A DNA stretch of 64,000 bases from contig NC_064043.1 of the NCBI RefSeq assembly GCF_932526225.1, positions 15,188,085 through 15,252,084 on the forward strand. Direction: 5' to 3'. Of this stretch, positions 30,201-42,200 are shown piece by piece. Made by a program: the position numbers and the translations under genes. The notes beneath the pieces were generated by a model that was given only the letters and a program-made list of their open reading frames with translations, did not search any database and was not told the DNA's origin. Within the stretch, counting starts at the first letter, position 1, and every line of letters starts with the position of its first letter. The stretch is from Nematostella vectensis. Its lineage: Eukaryota; Cnidaria; Anthozoa; Actiniaria; Edwardsiidae.

Positions 30201-33200
30201 TGTAGTCACTGTGAAACGAATGGCGTTTGTGTTCGTCCGCGAATCGCTTGCGTGACTCGTTCATCACGCGACTCAAATACTCTTCCCTGCCGAAGCCCCG
30301 GTCACGACCACTAAGGTCCTCCATACTGCGTGACATCTTGTAAGCGCTCCGTTTTTTCTCCTGCTCCGGTGTCAAACTGTGCATTGGACGCGATGACGTC
30401 ATATCCGCTGCATCATTCGACCTATTACTGGGCCGCTCCCCGAGGGTAGCCCCTGTGGGAGGTCGCCGCTGATCCCGTGCGGGAGAGTACTTTTCACTAC
30501 TGAACGAGTCATCCTTGAGCGGTGATTCAGTCTTTTTTTGCTCAACAGTGATCGCCTGTACAATTTGCGTGCGAGGGCTACACTCCCTCCCCTCCCTCCT
30601 ATCCTCCATGACCTCCCGTGGAGGAGTAGGTAAGGGTAGATTGTCATGGGAGGTTTCAAGGTCATCACTCACAGGGGGAGGGGGTGGGAGGGAGTCCTCT
30701 AGAGCTGTGAAAACCTCATCCTCGCTTACAGGGGGAGGGGGCGGGAGAACGTCTTGCTGGATGACTTCTAGAGGTTCAGAGGATGCGGGTTTTACGGGCG
30801 AATCTTCGCTCATCTTTTTGAACAGCTCTTCAAAGAACACTTCTTTCTCTTGCTCAGTGGTGGACTCAGATCGCACTACGCTCTCGTCCACCGGCCCGAC
30901 ATCCGAAGACTGTTTCGGCGAAGTGGTCACAATCACTCGCTGTTTCGTGAACGAGTCGTCGACTCGTCGTAGCGGCTCCGACGGCCTATCGAACTCGCGA
31001 ACCATGGACTTGACCCGAATCGGGTCAAAGGGTTCTCTATCTGGAGTTTCGTTGGGTTTTTCTCTATATACAGGCACGATAGGTTGCTCTTTAGGCTGTT
31101 TCTTTGGCAGAACTTGGGGCGGTATCTTGGTGGACTTGCGATCTCCCTCTAGGTCAGTATTCCTAAAATAAATCAGCCCGTGTTTCAGTAATAATCTCAC
31201 AGCATGATTTGCGTAGGTTATTTGTTAATTCATGTACTAATAAAGTCATGAAAACCTCACGATAAAGCAATCTGTGAGCCAGTCATGCGAGGAATATTAT
31301 ATCAAAGGGATTATGCTAACAAAAAGCCATCGCGAAGAAGGGGAGTTTGTGTTGCACATTCATAGCAAGATAATCCCGAAGAGCAAGGAATGGGATGTCA
31401 CTCAGCTTAGCATGTCCCTTGCGACGGCTCAATAATGCAGCGCATTTAATGAAAAACAAACGGAGTGTAGTAAACAGATGCGCGTCGAAATGCCTCACTG
31501 ACTGTCTTTGTGATAACGATTTAAACACTCAGACAGCACCCATATATGCTACTTGGGCTAGATAGAAAATTGCTATGTTCGCAAGTGTCGATGCACGAAC
31601 CAGGTGTGCGAGAAAGAGTTAAGCCTTCTGCTTGCCTGTCTGTAGTAAATAACCCGACGGGGGGCTGAAGCGATCACAGGCTTCGAGTATCGTAAACAGT
31701 TCTGCTCTGCAGTTTAGCGAAGCACGGAAAATAGAAGTGAACCCAAACAATTCAGTCAATATTGGTTTAAGATACCCGATAAACCAATTATCCCTGGAGG
31801 TGTTCCCCCCTCGTTTGTTTTGAGCCTATGACGGACAAAAGATCACGGCGTAGGCAACAGGAATCTGAAAATTACCTCCTGTCGATCCCTTTGCCGAGTA
31901 TGCATAACTGCAGCTCTCCGGTCGCTGCAAAGCTAGCGTTGAGCCGGAGTGAATCGTTCAAACTGACGGCCATTGAGCCTGACAGCCCGATAACTCGACA
32001 AGCCGTGAAATGATGCAGTGCAAACAAGCTACAGAGCGACACGGCGCATGACCTTACTGAACCAGCCAATCAAAAACGCACTGCAGTACTTAGTTGTATT
32101 GCAAGTATTATCAGACTGTTATTGATTGACGAGACACGGGGGTCAATTGAATACCTGAATGGTACGAAGCGGAATACTATGACCGAATGAGCAAAATACA
32201 AAACAATAAATACATCCGTGACGAGCTTGCGTGCTTAATCTTATAGTGTTGAGCGATATATAAATAAAAAGGTGATGTTTATATGCCACGAGAATAGGCT
32301 AAAGAACTCAAACAGACATTTTCTTTTAAAAAATGGATAAAAACTTGATGCACTTGATGTCGAAAAATAAAGACGAATGCTCAAACAGATAAGAAAAACT
32401 GTTAAGGTGTCAGGTTGGATGTCATTATTATTTTCGTTCACAGCAGTTCAAGGCGACTAGAGATGGTCATTGCTAGTCTTAGGCATAGTTCAGACGCCGT
32501 TTTTTTTCCAAGTTCCGTTCCAAATGTAAATACATGCACATGGTGAAGAAACAGAAGAAAAGCTCATTACATACATCCACGGGTACCAGGGCGTCGCGGA
32601 CAGCGGAACGAGGCGCGAGAGCGAGACGGCGTAGGGGGAGGGGCGCTTCTTTCTCCCCTCCCGCTCCTCCCCCCTTCCTCCTCCGCCGGCATTTTCCCGC
32701 CTCGTTCTCGCGTCTTCCAACTCGACGCACTGGGTTTCCGAGGATGATTACATACTGTAATATTATTTCCATAGTAATTTGAGGTCGGCGTTTGCCAGGT
32801 AAGCCCGATCGTTCCGAGTACTGGTAAAAATTCAACGTAGTATTGATTAGGGCCGGTAGCGCTAGGAAATTCTAGTTTTATTTTGTTCAAATGTTTGTTT
32901 ACAGCGCTTATAATGTTGTAAAAATACAGACGTTTCGAGGCTACTGCCTTCATCATTGTCAGACACAGGCAGTAGCCTCGAAACGTCTGTATTTTTACAA
33001 CATTATAAGCGCTTTTAAACAAACATTTGAACAAAATATACCGTTCCGAGGTCAAGTTTGACTGGTTCATGAGTTAACCTGTCTAACTCGGTGAGGTTAA
33101 GTTCTACGTGGTATTATCCATGAGCCGTATTCAATACAAATACATGCAAATGAAGATGAAACGATTAACTCGATTCATTTATATGACGTTTATAAGACAT

Positions 33201-36200
33201 TAAAACTTAGTATGAGAGAGGCACTCATATAAACCGACACCCGACATAACTTGTGTAAAGATGCAAACAAGACAGATAAGTAGATAATACCACCCTGAAA
33301 TAATGTAAAGGAACACCGGATGAATACCCAAGAGACCTATTAGAAACATACTTCAGCATTGATAAACTTAGACCGAAATTTCCTGATACACATGCATGAA
33401 AAGTATTCTTTTCCTTACAACATAAATGCGAAACTAGAAATGAAGAGAGGAACTTACGGTAGACGTCTTATCCGATCCGCTGGTTCCTGTGCTTGATGTG
33501 ATGTTGCCTGTGCATTATGTCGAGTTGCCGGTGATTGTGGCGACGAAGTCCACGCATTATGTCGAGTTGCCGGTGACTGTGGCGACGATGTCCGCGCATT
33601 ATGTCGAGTTGCCGGTGACTGTGGCGACGATGTCCACGCATTATGCCGAGTTGCCGGTGATTGTGGCGACGATGTCCACGCATTATGTCGAGTTGCCAGT
33701 GATTGTGGCGACGATGTCCGCGCATTATGCCGAGTTGCGGGGGAATGAGGTGGTGTTTGTTGCGCAGTCGAAGAAAGTTGCGGCGATGTCTCCGAAACAC
33801 TTTCCGAGTGTTGCGTGGTCGCTTGCGCTGTCTCCCACACTGCCACCTTGCTTGTCCGCGGTCTGAGCTGACTGGTATCGGGTCCTTCGTCTATTATGGG
33901 CTGAGGGGCGTTGTGCTCGAAGCCCTTGATTCTTGACTGTACGGATGGCGGCGTGACATCATTGTCACGCGTGACATCATTGTCACGCATCAGTTTCTGG
34001 AGTATGTTGGTGTCCTCAATACGACTCGGCCCAGTATCCGGCGGCGAGCTCTTTACATTCGACTGGTTTTGGACGAGAGGGGTCTGGATACGGCTGGTAG
34101 CACTCTGGGGTCTTTTTGCTGGAATTGGGAAAATCAATTAACGTTAGCGTAACTTTTTTTCATCAGACCACAGAATGTTTGGTCCACTGGGCCACAGTGA
34201 TGACTTGTTCTAAAAAGTGAAAAAGTCATCGTTTGTGCCGATGGTGATGACCTCACCTTGATAGCTGCGCTGTGAATCTGGCTGGAACTCTACGGATGCG
34301 CTCCTGTACACGGGCCGGTTATCATCCGGACTACCGGAGGCCATAACGCAGTACGATGTCCGGGATTCGGTCCCATCATACGACGAGCTCGACGAAGACC
34401 CCCGATACGAGCGCCGGGCCACACCCTTCTCGAGGGGTGCACTCGTGCCCCTATACAACAGGTCGGAGCTGGGGATGGCGCGAACAGAGTACCCCATGGT
34501 TCTTTGCGGGTTGTCTTGAGGGTAAAGGTAGCCATCTTGCGGGCGATCCCGAGGGATTGAGTGGCGATCCCTTGAGTCCCGCGCGTCAGGAAAACTGGGT
34601 TGCCTGTCCCTAGAGCCGTGATGCCGATTCTCATATCTGTCCCGCGCGTTATTGTCCCTATCCCGCGGGTCATTGTCCCGATTCCGCGGGTCATTGTATC
34701 TAGCCTGCGGGTCACTGTTCCTATTCCTCGGGTCGTTGTTCCTACCCCGCGGTCTTTCCCTCAGTTCGTCGTCATGACTACGCGGATCGTGTCCAGGTGA
34801 ATGCTGCGCAGGCCAAGATTGTCTGTCCGAGTTTGTGCCGGACGTCCGACTATTGTCCCCTAGATGGTCGCTAGGCCACGACTTAGAGGCCACGTGACGG
34901 GGTGGTTCTTGAGTAGGATCAGGCGGAGATGATTCGTACGAGCTCACCACCTGAAAATAGGAAGTTCATCAGACTCTGTTACCCCAACTACATCCCTATA
35001 AATCCTTATAGATTTCTAGTACAGTTCTTGCAGTCTGGGGATATCCACCAGTTAAAGACAGATAAATACAAAAAGCCCAAATAGTTGCGTTCGTGAATCA
35101 CAGGAATGAACACAATAAACCAAAAACTGGAATTCGACTCTGCTAAATTATCGTCTGAAGAAGTCGAATTCCAGTTTTTGGTGCATTGCACCAGTTAAAC
35201 AGAATATTCATCAGTGATCGTGTTAGTGCATAAGCGGTCATGTGATGATGCCTTTTGCACACTAGCGACATAACGACATAAGTGCGCGCACTCTTATGGT
35301 CGTATGTTCAAGTGTGAAGTGTTCAACATAAAGACATAAGCCCGACATAACGACATAATAAGTTTTTCTTTTGTGTCGTTATGTCCTTGTCGTAAGAGAG
35401 CTCGCCCTACTGTAGTTATGTAACTAGTGTGCACCAGGCATAATGCCATTGTCACGCCAGGCCACGGTCACGCTACAAGATCAGTTATCCTATAGTCATC
35501 AGTTATTCTACAGGAGTTTGACCCACCTGTGGAGTGTAACGACAGGCCACGGTCACGCTACATTTATACGTTATTTCACGGTTGGTGAGCGAGTACGATT
35601 TTTATTTACGAGTTTGTTTTACACAACGAGTGAATAAAAATCGTAAAAGCGAACTAACCGTGAAATAACTTATTTATTATATACATACCGAGACTTAAAA
35701 TGAGCAAAAAGAACTTTCAGATATAAAACATTTCATTTTGCATGTTACTTTTCTTCTTGAGCAAGAGAATGAAGTTTTACTATGAAAATTGAATACAAAG
35801 CGTTCAAGATGGAAGACAATAGACACTGACACTGTAGAGGATTATGTAGAAAGTCTTAAAAACAAGTATACACCGGGCGAGATGTAACGCTGTCAAAACT
35901 CTATCTTACATCACAGTCTCGTGCGTGACATTAGCGAGACAGATTCATTTCAATGTAAGTTTCTGTCTGTCTTCAACTGAACCGTCGGTCGAACAGCCAA
36001 GTCTAATAAAATGTTATGTAAGCTTATTATAAATTTCTTAGTATGTATATAATAAATAAAATACAGCATGGAAAGTGATTTGTACAATTTTTACTCACTC
36101 GTTGTTTTGTCTCAAAAGAACTTTCAGTTTTTATTCACCCGTTGTTTTGTATCAAAAGAACTTTCAGTTTTTATTCACTCGTTGTTTTGTATCAAAGAAA

Positions 36201-39200
36201 CTTTCAGATATAAAGCATTTCATTTTGCTTGTTACTTTTGTTATTCTACAGAAGTTTGTCCCACCTGTGGAGTGTCACGCTTTCCGCGCGTGCGGAACGA
36301 AGTGAGTAGCTTGGACTCGCTGCGCCTGGGGGGAGGGGCGGGGACGGATCTTCGCGCGCCGTCTGTATTTGCCATGTAGATGTTATCAAGGCTAGAGGTG
36401 CTTGAGCTTACTGATAGCTTGGTTGAAATGGGAAGACGAACCTCGACGCCACGGGGATCCGCCGAGACACGGGCTCTGTTCCCCCCAGCTAGTATAGCGA
36501 ATACACAAGTTAGTTTGGAAGTATTCAGAGAAGAATACAGAGGATGAATCAACAAACAATGGTGGGCGACTCCAATTTTTTTGTTTCTATGGAACTGCTT
36601 CCGGACAGTCGTTTTTCTTTTCACGACACTGTACAGCACAACACTGTTATTTAGTTACATACAATGGTCACACAAGAAAAACAAGTTAGTTATTAGTTAT
36701 TACAGTCAGTAACAATATGGTCTGTTATATCTTTTGATCGTTTGACACAACCCAACTCTGTTGGAATGAGAATAAGGCCGTAGCCAACAGAAATGAATGT
36801 ACACTATGTAGACCAAAAATATTGAGACATATGTTTACTATCTGGACAGACATAGAATTTTCTGGACAGACATAGAATTTTCTGGACAGACATAGGATGG
36901 CTTTACCTGGAAGAGAGGCTGTCTTCCAGAATTCATTAGCGGGCAAACTCTTGCGGGCAGGTTTATTGCGGAGAAGGTCAGAGGAGCTGAACCGGTCAGG
37001 TGGAAGGGGGGCTTGGAATGTACTGATTTCAGGGTGGGCCGACTTCCCCTCTCCCTTCATGGTGGTAGCAACCATGACCCCGTAGGAAGGTCGGCCACTG
37101 AAGCTCTTGCTGCGTGAGAAGTTCGATTTGTTCTGCTGCTCTGGTCTGAGGAAAAATATGTCATACAAGAGTCATGTCAGGGCTTGAGTCAAGATTTGTT
37201 CTGCTGCTCTGGTCTGAGGAAAAATATGTCATACAAGAGTCATGTCAGGGCTTGAGTCAAGATTTGTTCTGCTGCTCTGGTCTGAGGAAAAATATGTCAT
37301 ACGAGAGTCATGTCAGGGCTTGAGTCAAGATGTAAAAAGAAGCCTGTTTTCAAATGTTTACTCAATGAAATAAGAGATGCCTTAGAACTTAGGCTGGGCT
37401 TTTGGAAATTTGATACCTTTCACATCCCCATTGACTGTCAAAAAGATGTCTTTTCTAATTAAAGAATCACACATCATCTTGGACTCCTGCATGTGATGCC
37501 TGCATGCCCCTCTCACCCATCAGCGAATCCTAGCTATACACGTGCCTGAGTAGCCACAGTTATGCAAAGTACTGTACTTGTGAAAGCTAACTTTAAAATC
37601 ATCAGTGTTTGATGGTATTTAGCCTGCCAGCAACCAAAAAAAAACTAGAAAACTAGAAATCTCAGCAGCTTGCAAGAGTTACTGAAGCTATTAACAAAAA
37701 CAATCAGGTACAATGCATACTTATTCTCTGAAGGATTTTCTTGAGCTTCAAACTGAGAGCGTGCTTCATTGACAGACAGGTTATGATCAGGGGAATCACT
37801 TGCTTTGTCATCTCGCAGCCATTTTGCAACTAAATCCTGATCGTTACTGCCCATGGAATGATGCCCTGGGCGGGGCGGCCAGTCAAGATGCCGCCTCCTA
37901 GGTGACTCCCAGTCTTCCGCCCTTTCCACGACAGGTGGTCGCCGAGCAACTGGACTCTTGTTTGGTGTTGTTCGACTGATAGGACTGTGCCTGTAGATTA
38001 AAGCCAATGATTAATGTTAGTGATACAAGGCTTTTACAATGAAAAGACTCCTATGACGTTCGAACTATACAATGAGTGCATACTTACTGCTATGATTGCT
38101 AACATTTTAAGATTTTGTAACAGGATATTCCTTTCAATGTGAAGTAAAAAAAAAAAGTGTGCCTGAATATGGCTCTTTAAGGTCTAATTTCCATTTTGCG
38201 AAAATGTAAACAAAGGTTTTCCTGGTGATTACAAAGGAGATTCCAGTTAAAGCGCAAAAAAATCTGTGTTTTGAGGCTCTGAGTGTTTCAAATATTCCGC
38301 ACTCAACAAAACCCTAAGCAAACAAAACATTGTAAAATCTTCTTTCATAGTCGCCATTTTTAACGCACATCGACCATGGTTACCTTAAGCTCTAAGCTTT
38401 TCAAAATATTCCTTTACAATACAAAATAAATGCTTATAAATAATGCCTTGCTTAACATGTCCACAAAAATTTAAATACATAAAAATAACACAATTATCAC
38501 ATGCAAAGTTTCCTACTGTACACAAAGATATGCCAGGGATGGTGTTGACTTGACTAAAATTACACTTTGTTTAGCTTTTTGCTTGAATTACATTCCATCA
38601 AATTCAATTCTCTATGACATAAGTAGTAACTTACTTAGGTATAGATTAAACAGCGTCACATTTTCATGGAACTCGGAATAAGACAGATTTTGTGCCATTA
38701 GAGTGCAATTTATTGCCTACAAAATTGAATAAATGAAAAGCTCAAACCCTGTTTACTGTGGAACTGCTCAATGGTTGTATCTCAACCAAACCAGAGACTC
38801 TGGTATGCCATTTAATCCAAGCGTTGTACACCCTACCTCTCATCATCTCCTAAGCTTGAGCTACTGGATGAGATGTTGGTGCTAACAACTTTGACTTTCT
38901 GTATCCTACTGGGTGAGGTGTAGTGGCGGCCATGCAAATGATGCTCATCTGTTGATGTGGGACTCCTGGCGGGGGAACACACATTTACATTTCATTTCTG
39001 GAAGCATTGAAGAATTTCCAGCTCAAGGAGGATCTTAGCTAAAAACATTAAAGGGGGACCGGCAGTTCCCAAACGTATACCCCCCTCCCCACCCAACACA
39101 CAAATTTACAAATGATAGAAACTTTCAATCTTCAATTACTCAAAATATTCCTTATGTGGAACATGATTCTAAACCCTAAAACAAAATCTCAGGCAAAAAT

Positions 39201-42200
39201 TCATGTAAAATCAAAGGATAAAAATGTCATACTAATTACTGAGTATGACCCCCCTTCCCTATCCCACCCATTGAAGTGCCAATTGTAACATGCAATGGCA
39301 TGCTGGTTACAGTTATTATAAAGATTTAATTGCGAGCTTTTATTGCTTTCTTTATGTATGATTAGTCAATTAAGATAACTGGCCCCTCTGGTTCTTCATA
39401 TGCTGATTAAGGTTATTGTGCAGATTTATCACAAAGTATCTTTACCAAGTTTAAGGTGCATCAATAGTCCAGATTTTTTTGAACATGCAATGTGTATACT
39501 GCTCATGCTATTAGTTTAATGCAATTGTAGCATGCTATGGCTAAAATGTTAGAGCAAGGTGTCTATTGTACAATATTTAAGGCAAATATTTTAACAGTCT
39601 CTATTTTAGGGTGGTTTACCGATGATGTTCATTCCAACTTCGTGCTCTTTCATGAAGTGTGTTTATAATCTGCCGGTGTTTTGAAGGCACACTGCAGAAT
39701 GGCAAAAAAATGTTTAATAAAAGAATGATTAAGAGAGGATTTATTTTAGAACTTTGAGCAGCCCACAGGCAAATATCTTGTAACTTCCATGATTTTACAT
39801 AGTTTTAGTATATAGCTTTGGATTCACCAAAACCTTTGGTGCAGCTTTGAAATGTCCTGGTATAGATTTGAGGTAGATTTGTGATGCCCATTAATAAAAA
39901 TTGCTCAATATTCTTTTGGAGTTCATCTTTATCATTAATTATGTTTAAATAAAGGTGATAATGCATGAGCACAGAATGGAATTATTTTTTTAAAATCTGT
40001 GAGCTACTGTTATTAAGACTGGGACAACATACAAAAAGAAATCTCTAGATTTTACAATGGAGCCTTCTGGTTTTCCTACAGGAGCATTCTCGCTGAAATA
40101 AACATTTGACAAAACTGCCAACAACAGTGCTTATTCAACTTTCCAGTTTTTCAATAAGCAAATTTACATGTATTCTGCCACAGCGAAGGCGTTGCAGTGA
40201 AATCATGTTCAAATATTAACCTAAAAAATAACCAACAGGTTTCTGAGCTGAAGAGTTGTATTTAAAAAAATGACATCCTCAATGACCATAAGGACTTTTG
40301 AAAGAAGTAATGAAATAGATTTTCAGAGTTAGATTTTCAAATGAAAATCAAAACACTGGTTTACATATCAAGGGATAATTGCATGGAAAATGACATCAGA
40401 AAAGTTCATTCTGAGACTATAAACTAAAAACAAAAAACTATGATTATTAATCTACTGTATATCACATATTCAAAGTAAGCAAAAGACAACATTCTTACAT
40501 GGGTGTGTCATCGTTAGGACTCAGTCTGCCGTTGGTTTCGTCACTCATTGTCTCGTTGTTGATGTTGCTTCTGTTTTGACCCCAATACATGTCCAGCAAA
40601 TTCTCATTAGAAGCACTCAAGTTGTAGTCAGTGATTTTCTGTTTTCCACCTTTCGAGTGTTCTGTCACCCTGGCAAACTTTTCTGGGTCAACAGCGTACG
40701 TAGAGAAGAAATCAGTAGGAGAGGTGGCGACCTCTAAAGCTGTGGGGTACAGGTTTGGCAAGGGGTGTTGCTGGTGGATATTTTGGGACATCCCATTGTG
40801 TCGGACGTCTGAGCTACCTCTGTAAAATATCAAGAACAGTCAAGGCACACTTCCTTGCAGTTAAAATACACAATATGTAAAGACCTATATAACATGTTCT
40901 ATATTTAGTTCCATAGCCTAATAGTTGTAACAAGTATTGCAAATAATTCATTTGCCATATCTGAAATACCATATAAAGGCCATGCTTGATTTGGTTGTGA
41001 TTATGGGTAATCAAGTTTAGGGGTACCTTTTAATGGTGAGCCTAACACTCTGTCGTGAGCAACGGATCTGTTCAATTGCCTCAGATCTTGCAACACATAT
41101 CATTCCATTGATGGCAACCACTTCGTCGCCGACATCCAGCACTCGGGTTTGGTCAGCCTTTCCACCGGGGGTGATCTGGAAAATTCAATTAACCCAATTA
41201 AAACAATTCTGCAATATCAACTGTACAGATGCAGTATCAAGCCCTTTTATCAATTATGATGTTGTCAATTATTTATGTTCATATAAAAGAATGATACATT
41301 AATCATTCTTTTAAATATAAAAGAATCACTAATTAAAAATGCATTACAATGACGAGAACCTTCTAAAGAAAGAGGAACAGGCTTTTTGCTGCCCAAATAA
41401 TTCCTTTGTCTCCTTTGACCTTAATCAAGCATTGCACAATGTCTATTTTTGACTGCATTCTCTTAGCTATGTTATCATGAATATTTCCTTTTCCTAATTA
41501 ATTTGTATAGACGCTGCAACATTTGTTTGCCTTGCCTGGGACAAATAATATCATTTACTTTTTTTTCTTGATAAAAAAGTAAGAACGAAATAATTCAAAT
41601 GGTGCAACACGGGTCAGACATGATGTCTGTTGATAGACAAGGAAAATTCCTAAAAATTTGTTAGCCTTTTTGTTTATCTGGCCAACTTTTCTAGTGTGGC
41701 ATCCACTGCAAACAGATTTATAGTGGCAGTATATGTGTACAGTGTAAGTATTAGCTTTTTATTCTTCCCTTATCAACTACATTTTAAGGGTCAAAATAAT
41801 ATTGAACCTAGATAAAAAGATATCTGTCTAGTAAGGTATGTGAATTTTAACTCAACAGTATGCCCACATAAACACTCCAGGGTCTTGTAGTCTTACCTTA
41901 AGTTAATAAACAGATTAATTGTTATAGATAAAAAGATTAACTGGAACATACCACTTCAACACACCACAGAACACAATATTAAGTCATCATACATCTCTAG
42001 GCTGGGTTATTATATCTGACCTTGCACTTCAGTGGCACTGGGTAATTAGCATCTTATAAACCAAACCCTACCATTGCGACAGACACTGGTGTTATCAACC
42101 TTTCAATAGCTAAACGTTTGGGTATTATATGGTGGTATCAGCAGAACATAAACATGAAAGTCCCTGTACTATATTTATTTTCTGTCACATTTTCATTGTA

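Noticed and set aside
32479-33070. ORFs over the GC-rich patch and hairpin
   Set aside because: They cross an inverted repeat inside Shroom intron 9, are low-complexity and frame-inconsistent.
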